Part shown: piece after piece, positions 16,276 through 24,108 of the stretch
How the letters are laid out: each line of letters starts with the position of its first letter
Position numbering within the stretch: the stretch's first letter is position 1
From: Candidatus Kuenenia stuttgartensis
GTDB taxonomy: Bacteria > Planctomycetota > Planctomycetia > Gemmatales > Gemmataceae
Direction of reading: 5' to 3'
Length of the DNA: 64,000 bases
NCBI GenBank assembly: GCA_945875585.1
Contig: CAMCLK010000012.1
Span: 1-64,000 of the forward strand
The notes under the pieces: model-generated
Seen by the model: the letters and a program-made list of their open reading frames with translations, nothing else
The model's database searches: none
What the model was told of the DNA's origin: nothing
Made by a program: the position numbers and the translations under genes

Positions 16276-17445
16276 ATGGCAGACGTTACCGTGTTGATGA
16301 TTTTAAGGGGTGTAAACGCGGCCCGGCTTTCTTGGCACGGTAGTCCGTGGGTGGTTGCGCCATCGCTTGACCGATTTGCAGCCCAGGCGACTGTTTTGGA
16401 CCGTCATTATTCGCCAGTAATTGACAAAGATTCCGCTGTGTCGATCCTTTTGCCCACCAGCCTAATTCAATCTTTACATGACCGTGGCCACTCTCTTTTT
16501 TGGATCGCTAGCCACAATCAAATAGTTCCGGAACTATTCAAAAAAATTTCCATGGATTCAGTAGATGAAAAAGTGTGGTCGCAGGCATTTGCTGCAGTGC
16601 AATTAAGGTCGCGCGGGAAAAATGCCCTTATTGTGGTGGACTTGCCATTTGCCGAACCGCCATGGACGTTGAGAGTTAGGGAAAAGGATCTTTATTTTCC
16701 AGCCGCAACGCCTGAACCCACTGCCAGTGAGCCTGAGTCTGAAGGATGGGATGAATTCGAAGAACCATTGGAAAAGGTGGATGAGGGTACTTTTTCGGGT
16801 TCAACGGACGACTTTGTCGATGCCCTACCTTGGGAAGCAGAAATTCCAGAATCTGTTGGGTCTGAAGATGATCTAACCCACCTTCGACTTATCGAAACAC
16901 AGGCCGCTGCGATAGGCCATGTTGATGCCGTAGCAGGTGCCATTTTTGAACAAATTTCAGCGAACGTTGCTGTCATGGTTGTTGGTGACCGCGGTCTTGA
17001 ACTTGGAGACCATGGCGCCACCGGCTATTTTAATCCGCACCCTTGGATTTCGAGAGTAAACGTCCCTTGTATTTGGTATAATCCGGCTGGCGATGGTGTT
17101 GCGCGTCGTGTATTGACCCCTTCCTCACACCATGACGTGGCAGTCACACTCGCCAAAAGGTGTTTGGTGGAGCTCCCTGATTTTGACTTTGCGATGGACC
17201 TGACCGACCTATCGTTAGAAGACGCATCAGGAAATATCAACCGATCGATCGTGTCTATTGGAGACGACGGATTTCGCGCTATTCGCACCTCGGAATGGAG
17301 CCTAATGGTGGCGGATTGTGGTAAAACTTCGCTTTATAGCCTTCCAGATGACCCGTGGGAAGTTTTAGACCTAGCATCACAACGGGAGGATGAGGTGGCT
17401 GAACTGTTGCTCAAGCTTGAAAAGAATCAGTCAAGCCATTCGTGA
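16276..17445 (+). CDS. Alkaline-phosphatase/sulfatase-fold protein, probably inactive
   Basis: 389 residues. The frame of a sulfatase can be followed: an N-terminal strand VTVLMILRGVNAARLSWHG (7-22) followed by PSLDRFAAQATVLDRHY, and a C-terminal VVGDRGLELGDHG (about 236-248) with a later VNVPCIWYNP. But relatives have an Asp-Asp pair after the first strand where this has Leu-Arg, a CxPSR-type nucleophile motif where this has DKDSAVSILLPTS, and SDHG where this has GDRG. An acidic linker (about 150-205) replaces the middle. So it keeps the fold but lacks metal and nucleophile ligands. No signal peptide. Function unknown. Confidence 0.6.
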   Translation: MADVTVLMILRGVNAARLSWHGSPWVVAPSLDRFAAQATVLDRHYSPVIDKDSAVSILLPTSLIQSLHDRGHSLFWIASHNQIVPELFKKISMDSVDEKVWSQAFAAVQLRSRGKNALIVVDLPFAEPPWTLRVREKDLYFPAATPEPTASEPESEGWDEFEEPLEKVDEGTFSGSTDDFVDALPWEAEIPESVGSEDDLTHLRLIETQAAAIGHVDAVAGAIFEQISANVAVMVVGDRGLELGDHGATGYFNPHPWISRVNVPCIWYNPAGDGVARRVLTPSSHHDVAVTLAKRCLVELPDFDFAMDLTDLSLEDASGNINRSIVSIGDDGFRAIRTSEWSLMVADCGKTSLYSLPDDPWEVLDLASQREDEVAELLLKLEKNQSSHS

Positions 17446-17448
17446 AAT

Positions 17449-17793
17449 TCAACCGGGAGGCCACCCTAGTGCTCGGCCACCAAGCAGATGCATGTGCAGG
17501 TGCGGAACCGTTTGTCCCCCATCGGTATCGCAATTAATAACAATTCGGTAGCCTTGGTCTAAACCCAGATCTCGGGCCAATTGGCCTGCGACAAGGTTCA
17601 TGTGGCCGATCAGGCTGGTATCTTCCTGACGCAGTTCTGCGTGGGTTCGGATTACCTTGCGGGGGATGATCAAAATATGGACAGGCGCTTGAGGGTGAAT
17701 ATCGTGGAAGGCAAGACAGAGATCATCTTGGAAAGCAATGCGGGCAGGTATCGTGCCATCGAGAATTTTCAAAAACACGTTGTCAGCAAGCAT
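17449..17793 (-). CDS. HIT-family (HinT-like) nucleotide-binding protein
   Basis: 114 residues, the usual HinT length. N-terminal NVFLKILDGTIPARIAFQD, then LAFHDIHPQAPVHILIIPRK, and the histidine triad HLHMHLLGG near residues 98-106 preceded by GGQTVPHLH. Family members hydrolyse AMP-lysine or other nucleoside phosphoramidates. The gene ends three bases from the stop of the convergent sulfatase-like gene. Short proteins of this type are often called purine nucleoside phosphoramidase; the physiological substrate here is unknown. Confidence 0.93.
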   Translation of the reverse strand: MLADNVFLKILDGTIPARIAFQDDLCLAFHDIHPQAPVHILIIPRKVIRTHAELRQEDTSLIGHMNLVAGQLARDLGLDQGYRIVINCDTDGGQTVPHLHMHLLGGRALGWPPG

Positions 17794-17861
17794 AGTGCCA
17801 CTCCAAAGGATAACTTCTTCTTATCAGTCAGCATGGGTGAAGTCACCGAATTGGAGCAAAT

Positions 17862-18821
17862 ATGCGTTGGCGGGTAGGAATCGACGAAGCGGGGTATGGC
17901 CCTACATTGGGTCCACTGGTCATGGCGCTGACTGCTACTGGCTGGCCAGATGGGACTGATTTGCTGGAAGATGGGTGGTCAAGCCTTTCCCAGATCATTC
18001 AACCCGTAGCGGTCGGACGTTCCCGAACCAAGGATTCACGCCTCATTGTTGGAGACTCGAAAAAAATCAAAGTTTTAAGCGGTGGTCATCAACGATTGGG
18101 AGCACCATGGCGAACGCTGTTTCATACAGACCTGCCTGCTGAATTGTCAGCAGATGACTTTATTTCAAAGGTGGATTGCTTAGGGCGCGATGAACTGCTT
18201 GCTGAACCGTGGTGGCGCTGTGGCCATCCTGTTGTCTTGGTTGCCAATTGTGGGGCTAGCCAGCTAGGCAATAATTCGCAAATGAAACCACTCTTTCGAG
18301 CCATAATCCTTGTTGTTGCAGTGGAGCATTTTAATGCGATCTGCCGTCAATCAGGTTCGAAAGGAGCTGTGACAGGAAATGGGTGGATTTCCTTGTTGTC
18401 TCGTTTTTTGGGCACGGTGGCTGATGGCGATGTTGTGGAAGTGCTTGCTGATAAACAGGGGGGGCGGGATCGTTATGGATCCATGCTTCTGGAGGCCACA
18501 TCAGGTGCAGGTTGGGTTATTCCAGAGCGAGAAGGTGCAGCCGAAAGTATTTATCGCTGTACTGGTCTTCCTTACGATTTGCGTTTGAAGGTAACGCCAC
18601 GGGCAGAGGCATCTTGTCCAAATGTTGCCTTGGCATCTATGATTGCGAAGCATATGCGAGATACGACTATGGAAGTATTTCATTCTTTTTGGGCAGCATT
18701 AGTGCCCGGCTTGCAACCCACGGCAGGCTATCCAGGTGACGCGATTAGGTATATTGAAGCTATCCAGCCAGTCGCTGAACGTTTGGGGATCGCCATGAAC
18801 CGTCTGCGGAGGGAGCGTTAA
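17862..18821 (+). CDS. Divergent RNase HII-like protein
   Basis: 319 residues, well over the roughly 200 of ordinary RNase HII. It begins VGIDEAGYGPTLGPLV, matching the RNase HII active-site strand with Asp8 and Glu9. Later pieces align in order: VGDSKKI near residue 63 (cf. DSKKL), an Asp in LADKQGGRDRYG near 196, and SMIAKHMRDTTME near 257 (cf. ASIIAKVTRD). So the acidic set appears present, but spacing is stretched and the sequence between is unlike the standard enzyme. It may cleave RNA in hybrids or be a repurposed relative. Its 3' end overlaps the convergent pseudokinase gene by 62 bases. Confidence 0.65.
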   Translation: MRWRVGIDEAGYGPTLGPLVMALTATGWPDGTDLLEDGWSSLSQIIQPVAVGRSRTKDSRLIVGDSKKIKVLSGGHQRLGAPWRTLFHTDLPAELSADDFISKVDCLGRDELLAEPWWRCGHPVVLVANCGASQLGNNSQMKPLFRAIILVVAVEHFNAICRQSGSKGAVTGNGWISLLSRFLGTVADGDVVEVLADKQGGRDRYGSMLLEATSGAGWVIPEREGAAESIYRCTGLPYDLRLKVTPRAEASCPNVALASMIAKHMRDTTMEVFHSFWAALVPGLQPTAGYPGDAIRYIEAIQPVAERLGIAMNRLRRER

Positions 18822-19674
18822 TGGGTTCTCGCACTTGGATCCAACCTAGATAAGTAGCGCCCTGCTGTGCCAAAGCGTGCTGCCACCGTTCTACCTGTGC
18901 GTCTTCTCCTTCAGTAGCGGCAATGAAGACCCCGTCAGCGAATCCTAGCAATGTTGCAACTTCTGTCGACGGACCATTTTGTCGGGCGCCGGCAAGAATC
19001 AATTCGTGATCACGGCGAACCCTACGAAGTAAGCCAAGATAAGTTCGCGCCTGAAGTGACATGGTCTGGGTGCTTGCAGCATGACCACGTGGGAGCATGT
19101 TTACGTATTTGCTACCACCTTCATGAACAATATCAGGCAATTCTGCATGACCAGCTAGGTAGTCTGTTACTCCAGGTCCGATTGGCAAACCTGCAGGCAT
19201 CGGCAGAGCACCTGGGATTATCAGGGTGCCACACCCTTCTTTGCTGGAACTTCTTGCAGTATGCAGCAGCAGTCGACCTAGTACAGAGTCCTGAACAGTG
19301 TTGGTGGCCAAAATTACCACACACGCAGAACCATGTAATCGGCGGGAAACCATTTCAAGAACCGCGGGTACAACGGTTGCTTCAGGAGAATCATCCAATT
19401 CACTGGGCCAATTCCAAGATGGTTTTGTTTTGATTGGTTGTAATGGAGGTTTATCGAGTGGGGAAGCTTTTTTTGATTGTCGACGAAGTTCGGCCACATC
19501 CGGAGACGAATCGATGGCAATTCCGCCACCAACTTCGATGAATGGAAGGAATTCCGTTGGGGCTGCATCGGGTGGGGGGCTTGTGTGCCCAGAAGGAAGT
19601 TTATCTGTGGGCAATACAGGAGCGCGTCCGACTGGTTCGGGGGAGGATTGCAGTCGTTGCCAAAGTCGCGCCAT
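18760..19674 (-). CDS. BY-kinase/CpsD-like protein without a P-loop
   Basis: 304 residues. After a proline-rich N-terminus (1-95) comes a domain resembling bacterial tyrosine kinases of the Wzc/CapB/CpsD type: a strand ACVVILATNTV (117-126), a second strand TLIIPGALPMP (150-160) where DADLRRP would lie, then GLPIGPGVTDYLAG (162-175) matching the 'GL--GL-D-L-G' segment, and VNMLPRGHAA (191-200) matching the 'L--LPAG' segment. The Walker A (GxxGxGKS/T) is absent: the loop reads NTVQDSVLG. No tyrosine cluster at the C-terminus. It follows an ExeA-like ATPase by 35 bases on the same strand. Likely a scaffold or partner rather than a kinase; inference. Confidence 0.5.
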   Translation of the reverse strand: MARLWQRLQSSPEPVGRAPVLPTDKLPSGHTSPPPDAAPTEFLPFIEVGGGIAIDSSPDVAELRRQSKKASPLDKPPLQPIKTKPSWNWPSELDDSPEATVVPAVLEMVSRRLHGSACVVILATNTVQDSVLGRLLLHTARSSSKEGCGTLIIPGALPMPAGLPIGPGVTDYLAGHAELPDIVHEGGSKYVNMLPRGHAASTQTMSLQARTYLGLLRRVRRDHELILAGARQNGPSTEVATLLGFADGVFIAATEGEDAQVERWQHALAQQGATYLGWIQVREPINAPSADGSWRSPNVQRLAG

Positions 19675-19709
19675 GATATTGCAGTGCTGGACTGCTCCTG
19701 CTTGGTTCC

Positions 19710-20570
19710 TCAGGCAGATCGGCTATGCGCCATGGGAACGGTTTCCTGAGTTTCTGTTGCCAAATTCTCGGCGTTGTTCGTGTTTAGGGTGAGCATTTCC
19801 CGAGCTGAAAGGAATGTTTCGAGGTCCAAACTGTCCATTCCTGAGGATCTTGCCATTCGCCAAGACGCCCGCAATCCCTGCATCAGCCGACCGGGGTTGC
19901 CTTCACCCCATTCAATAAGTGCTTCTAGTGTTTCAATATCCAGAAGCCGGTCTGGATTGCCACCGGCTCTGCGAATCTGATGTCTGATGAAATCAGCAGA
20001 TTCGGTGGGATCCATCGATGCCAAGGTGTAAATTCCACCGATTCTATGTTTGAACCAAGCTGGATTCTGATCCATGAGGTGTTTTGTCAGAGCTTGGGTA
20101 CCTAAAAGTACCAGACAAACCGCAGGACCCCGTGCGCCTATTAAGCTGCACAAACCTTCTAAATCGGCTAGTGACTTATCACTAAGGGTTTGGCCGCCGT
20201 CGACAATGATCAGGCAGTGCCGCCTTTTGTCGTATCCCATCAGCACGTGTTGTTCCAAGCATGCCCGAACATTTAAGGTGCTTGGAGATATTTCGATATC
20301 CAACTCTACAGCTAAATCGCGTAGGAATGTATTTGCATCTTCATACCGTGTTTGAGGCATGAAAACCGCATCAAATTGTTCGCCTACCAGTTCAAGTAAC
20401 TTGGTGGCGAGGAAAGATTTTCCTGCTCCATTATCCCCAATAACAAGTTGGCATGGTTCGAGGTCTTCCAGACCAGCTTTGAGCATACCCAGTACATGCT
20501 CATGCGCCTGCGACGGATAATACGCCGATGGGTTGATGCTTACACCAAAGTGAAGGCCGGTAGCGGCCAT
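19710..20570 (-). CDS. ExeA-like AAA ATPase with altered Walker B
   Basis: 286 residues. Walker A GDNGAGKS at 45-52; the Walker B region reads CLIIVDGGQTL (119-129), where ExeA-type ATPases have VLLIDEAQNL, so the catalytic Glu after Asp124 is replaced by Gly. A sensor-like VLLGT (153-157) and a later ALIEWGEGNPGRL sensor-2-like segment fit the family. There is no membrane segment. ExeA/GspA-like ATPases act in secretion assembly or as regulators in exopolysaccharide (exosortase-linked) loci. Here it is in a minus-strand set with fabZ and trmB upstream and the P-loop-less BY-kinase-like protein downstream. It probably binds ATP; hydrolysis is uncertain. Confidence 0.65.
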   Translation of the reverse strand: MAATGLHFGVSINPSAYYPSQAHEHVLGMLKAGLEDLEPCQLVIGDNGAGKSFLATKLLELVGEQFDAVFMPQTRYEDANTFLRDLAVELDIEISPSTLNVRACLEQHVLMGYDKRRHCLIIVDGGQTLSDKSLADLEGLCSLIGARGPAVCLVLLGTQALTKHLMDQNPAWFKHRIGGIYTLASMDPTESADFIRHQIRRAGGNPDRLLDIETLEALIEWGEGNPGRLMQGLRASWRMARSSGMDSLDLETFLSAREMLTLNTNNAENLATETQETVPMAHSRSA

Positions 20571-20621
20571 TTCTGTTTCCTTGACAATGTTGATGGTTCC
20601 ATTGTCAATGTCGGCAGAAAA

Positions 20622-21287
20622 TCATTCAACCTTGATGTTTGAGCCTGAATGTTCAGCTTTGGTTGTTGCAATCAAACGAAAAACTGATCGACCTTGCGCA
20701 TGTGCCTTGCGTTCAAAGTTCGTCACAACGGCTTCTGGCGGCGGCATATCCCGGCAATGCCAAGCCTGTTGGAGTGAAAGGGACGAACAGTTTTCAAGCA
20801 ATTTCAGGGTGTTCAGAAAGTAATCTTCAACATCTGTGGCCATATGGAACGGGTGACCGGTTTTAAGGGCTTTGGATACAGCCAATAGGAAAGCTGGCGT
20901 CATGATCCGTCGTTTATGATGCCTCGTTTTCCACCAAGGATCGGGAAAGTACAGGTGAATTGCTGAAACCGATTGGGCTGGTATGTTCAGGGCCAATAGC
21001 CGTGAGCCATCGGCTGCAAATACCCGAGCATTGGTCAGTCCGCGTCGCGCTAGACGCGATGCTGCAAGAAATGCATATTTTCGTTCGTGTTCAACACCCA
21101 AAAAATTGACGTCGGAATGTTTTTCTGCACTTGCAACTAAAAACGCTCCTTTGCCAAAGCCTATTTCCAGTTCCACTGGACCTGGCTTTGGGAAAAATTG
21201 AGCCCAGTCTACCAATCCACCGGGTGGAGGTGGATCTGGTACCCAACTTGAGGCTTGTTCTGGTGTCAGTCGCTGTGGTTTTCGCAA
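20622..21287 (-). CDS. trmB: tRNA (guanine-N7-)-methyltransferase
   Basis: 221 residues. A class I SAM methyltransferase that makes m7G46 in tRNA. The SAM-binding motif is VELEIGFGKGAFLV (36-49), followed by FLGVEHERKYA, ARVFAADGSRLL, and the family hallmark YFPDPWWKTRHHKRRIM. It begins four bases after the fabZ stop and is likely co-transcribed with fabZ and the ATPase downstream. Confidence 0.96.
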   Translation of the reverse strand: MRKPQRLTPEQASSWVPDPPPPGGLVDWAQFFPKPGPVELEIGFGKGAFLVASAEKHSDVNFLGVEHERKYAFLAASRLARRGLTNARVFAADGSRLLALNIPAQSVSAIHLYFPDPWWKTRHHKRRIMTPAFLLAVSKALKTGHPFHMATDVEDYFLNTLKLLENCSSLSLQQAWHCRDMPPPEAVVTNFERKAHAQGRSVFRLIATTKAEHSGSNIKVE

Positions 21288-21291
21288 GGAT

Positions 21292-21813
21292 TCAAGCCTC
21301 CGCAGACACCAATGGTGTCGGCGAGGTTTCTGTTCGGAACAATGCTATGCCTGTAATGTTTGCGTTGAATACAAATGTTGTTTCGACAAACGCCTGCACG
21401 TTAAAAATAACAGATCGTCGAGTCACTTTTAAGGCTTTGCCAACAAGATAAAGGCGTTGACCAACCTTTACTGGCTGGCGAAAACGCACTTCTTCCATTC
21501 CGGCAAAACCAACGAAATCACCAGCAATCTGCTTGGTTGCGTAGCTGTAATATGATGAGAGTTGTGCGGCGGCCTCGCACATTAAAACACCGGGCATCAG
21601 TGGATATCCCGGCATATGGCCGCGCACCCAAAACTCATCGGGCCTTACATCTTTATACCCGACAATCAATTGCAACGTTGGATCCAACAGGACGATTCCA
21701 TCCAGTTGCTCCATTTCATAGCGCTGAGAGTTACCCTGACGTATTCCCTCCTTGTCCACAAGGAGTGGCATGGCGGGCAGTGTTGCAGGATCCAGATGCA
21801 GCGGCGGGGGCAT
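21292..21813 (-). CDS. fabZ: 3-hydroxyacyl-ACP dehydratase (FabZ-type hotdog)
   Basis: 173 residues from the ATG at 21813, chosen because GGAGAGG lies six bases upstream; an ATG at 21849 is in frame but lacks such a site. The active-site segment is GHMPGYPLMPGVLMCEAAAQL, with the catalytic His and Glu, and a VRFRQPVKVGQRL strand follows. FabZ dehydrates beta-hydroxyacyl-ACP in fatty acid elongation. The protein has about 40 residues more at the N-terminus than the shortest FabZ forms (LDPATLPAMPLLVDK...). It starts the minus-strand set towards trmB. Confidence 0.9.
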   Translation of the reverse strand: MPPPLHLDPATLPAMPLLVDKEGIRQGNSQRYEMEQLDGIVLLDPTLQLIVGYKDVRPDEFWVRGHMPGYPLMPGVLMCEAAAQLSSYYSYATKQIAGDFVGFAGMEEVRFRQPVKVGQRLYLVGKALKVTRRSVIFNVQAFVETTFVFNANITGIALFRTETSPTPLVSAEA

Positions 21814-21887
21814 AGCGAGCCTCTCCGATGAGCGACAAGTGACTATCATACCAATTCATTGCGATTTGGTGAGGGGAGTTGTAACCA

Positions 21888-22922
21888 GTGGCAGATTCCA
21901 CGACCCAGGTTTATGTTGTCGGTGCCGGTGGTATCGGTTGTATCGCCTCTTGGGTTCTGTCTGCCTCCGGTTACCGTGTTTGTGTTGTGGAAGCAGATTC
22001 ATGCCGACGTGAGTGGATCAGCCAGCATGGGATTCAGTTAAGTGGTTGGGGAACCGTTCGCCCGCTAATGATTGACCCAGCGAATTTCCAGCATCTGGAT
22101 GTCAATCGGGTTATTGTGTGCGTCAAGAGCTTTGACAATCCGACTGTTATTCCAATGGTTAAGCACTGTAAGTCTGTTTTGATGATTCAAAACGGTATCG
22201 ATCCCAGATTAAATGAAATTGCTCACCGAACAGACGGAATCGCTTCATTTATAGGTGAAGCCGAAAAGGGGACCGGTCGGGTTAGACTTTCTCGTTTAGG
22301 AGCATTGTATTTGGGCTGTGCGTTCAAAAATTCCACCAACGATGCATCGGCATTGTGGCTTCGAGATTTGTGTCCTGCTTTTCGTCGACTGGGTATTCGC
22401 GTTAGTGACGTTGGCGATATCTTGCCATACCGCAATATGAAGTTTGTTTACAATTGCGCTATCAGTCCATTGGCCTCGGCGGCGGGTATCGATAATGGCA
22501 AGCTTCTTTCTGATGCGTCGTTGAGGAAGCTGTTTTTGGGTCTGCTGAGCGAAAATATTGCCATCATGCGTGCTGGTGGTCATGCCTTGGCTAAAGTTGG
22601 GCCTTTCTCTCCTGATCGTGTTGCAGCCATTCTTTCTTCCCCTTGGTTGGCGCGCGTTCTTGGGTATTGGTTCGAGCGTTCTTTAAGGGGAACCTACTGT
22701 TCCATGTCTGATGATTTTATTTCAGGCCGTACCGAATTGCCGCAATATCTTGGATATTTGCTTGAAATTGCCGGCCCACTTCCCTGCCCTGTTAATCGAC
22801 TGCTTTATCAGGAGGTCCAGTCGCTGTTGGCGCGTGGATTTGGCCCCGAAATTGGAATCGTTGAGCGTCTGACTCATAAGCTGGATCAGAAGGGGTTGTG
22901 GGATCCCTTTCGCGCTGGGTGA
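21888..22922 (+). CDS. Ketopantoate reductase family protein
   Basis: 344 residues from a GTG with GAGGGGAG upstream. Rossmann start VYVVGAGGIGCIASWVLSASG gives the GxGxxG nucleotide site, and VIVCVKSFD, VLMIQNGID and KFVYNCAISPLASAAG match the PanE/ApbA family (the lysine of the K-xx-N motif is in MKFVYN). Family members reduce 2-dehydropantoate to pantoate with NADPH in CoA synthesis, but paralogues of unknown substrate are common. It is followed by a DUF971 gene after six bases. Confidence 0.85.
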   Translation: MADSTTQVYVVGAGGIGCIASWVLSASGYRVCVVEADSCRREWISQHGIQLSGWGTVRPLMIDPANFQHLDVNRVIVCVKSFDNPTVIPMVKHCKSVLMIQNGIDPRLNEIAHRTDGIASFIGEAEKGTGRVRLSRLGALYLGCAFKNSTNDASALWLRDLCPAFRRLGIRVSDVGDILPYRNMKFVYNCAISPLASAAGIDNGKLLSDASLRKLFLGLLSENIAIMRAGGHALAKVGPFSPDRVAAILSSPWLARVLGYWFERSLRGTYCSMSDDFISGRTELPQYLGYLLEIAGPLPCPVNRLLYQEVQSLLARGFGPEIGIVERLTHKLDQKGLWDPFRAG

Positions 22923-22928
22923 ACAGGA

Positions 22929-23249
22929 ATGATGACACCGACACGGATCCGGCTGGCCAGACCAGACCAATTAACCATCTTATGGCAAGATGGCCTGACA
23001 ACATGCCATCCACTTGAACGGCTTCGCAAGGCTTGCCCTTGCGCTTCTTGCCGTGAGGAATCAGGGCAGACCGCTGATCCATTCCGGGTGCTTAAGCCTG
23101 CTGAGCTGGAACCACTCCGCTTGGTCAAGATTGAACCTGTAGGCCATTATGCCTACAAGATCCTCTGGAGTGATGGCCACGACACGGGAATTTACAGTCT
23201 TGAATATTTACGTGGATTGGAAAAACCCGAACTGATTCCTACCACCTGA
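22929..23249 (+). CDS. DUF971 domain protein
   Basis: 106 residues. The DUF971 (GBBH-like N-terminal) fold is visible: LTILWQDGLTTCHPLERLRKACPCASCREE, with a Cys-x-Cys-xx-Cys group near residues 37-42, and YAYKILWSDGHDTGIYSLEYLR near the C-terminus, the standard ending. The domain is found at the start of gamma-butyrobetaine hydroxylases and as single proteins beside mrp genes, where it is suspected to assist iron-sulfur work. Here it lies 25 bases before an Mrp-type ATPase, which is consistent with that link. Confidence 0.9.
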   Translation: MMTPTRIRLARPDQLTILWQDGLTTCHPLERLRKACPCASCREESGQTADPFRVLKPAELEPLRLVKIEPVGHYAYKILWSDGHDTGIYSLEYLRGLEKPELIPTT

Positions 23250-23274
23250 TTTAATTATTTTATGGGAGTTCGTC

Positions 23275-24093
23275 ATGTCCAATGCTTCGATGCCCAAAAT
23301 TGAATTGCCTGGCATCCGTAATGTTTTGGCTGTTGCCAGCGGCAAAGGCGGCGTTGGCAAGTCAACGGTTGCTGTCAATATTGCTGTCGCATTGCAGATG
23401 CAGGGGCTGCGTGTGGGGCTATTGGATGCTGATATTTACGGTCCGAGCATTCCCCTCATGTTGGGAGTTCAAGGCCAAGTCGATCAGGCCACTACCCCTT
23501 TGCCGCTTGACCGGCACGGTTTAAAGGTCATGTCGATTGGTTTTCTTGTACCTCCGGAAAAGGCGGTCATTTGGCGCGGCCCAATGATTCACCGTGCTTT
23601 GACCCAATTTCTTACCCAGCTCGATTGGGGTGAATTGGATTTTCTCGTGATTGATCTTCCCCCTGGAACGGGCGATGCGCAACTGACCCTGACTCAAACG
23701 GTACCTTTATCCGCAGCAGTGGTTGTTACAACACCGCAAGAAGTTAGCCTGATTGATGCACGGAAAGGTCTGGAAATGTTCCGTGAAGTACGTGTGCCAG
23801 TGCTTGGTATCATTGAAAACATGAGCTATTTCATGGGTGATGATGGCAAAAAGTATGAGCCGTTTCGCTCTGGCGGCGGCGCGCGTCTTGCGCGTCATTG
23901 CAGTGTTCCATATCTGGGTGAAATCCCGATTGATGCCAGAGTTGCTGCTTCTGGTGATGAGGGCACCCCATTGGTAGCACGTCATCCAGACAGTCCGGCG
24001 GCTCAGGCTTTTGATCGTATTGCCAAAGTGGTTAGACGTGAGCTTGAATCAGCACCTGCCGCCAACCCATTGCCCGGATTGGAAATGACGTAA
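23275..24093 (+). CDS. Mrp/NBP35-type ATPase lacking the CxxC
   Basis: 272 residues. P-loop ASGKGGVGKSTVAVN (21-35, deviant Walker A with the signature Lys), DADIYGPSIP (51-60), FLVIDLPPGTGDAQLTLTQ (123-141) and IIENMSYF (179-186). These are the Mrp/ApbC/NBP35 hallmarks, proteins that bind and pass on 4Fe-4S clusters. The DUF59 N-terminal domain is missing, which is common. Unusually, the cluster-binding CPxC that normally follows ENMSYF is replaced by MGDDGKKY, and Cys209 is the only cysteine. It may not carry a cluster in the usual way. Preceded by DUF971. Confidence 0.88.
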   Translation: MSNASMPKIELPGIRNVLAVASGKGGVGKSTVAVNIAVALQMQGLRVGLLDADIYGPSIPLMLGVQGQVDQATTPLPLDRHGLKVMSIGFLVPPEKAVIWRGPMIHRALTQFLTQLDWGELDFLVIDLPPGTGDAQLTLTQTVPLSAAVVVTTPQEVSLIDARKGLEMFREVRVPVLGIIENMSYFMGDDGKKYEPFRSGGGARLARHCSVPYLGEIPIDARVAASGDEGTPLVARHPDSPAAQAFDRIAKVVRRELESAPAANPLPGLEMT

Positions 24094-24108
24094 TCAACAT
24101 ACTGGTTG

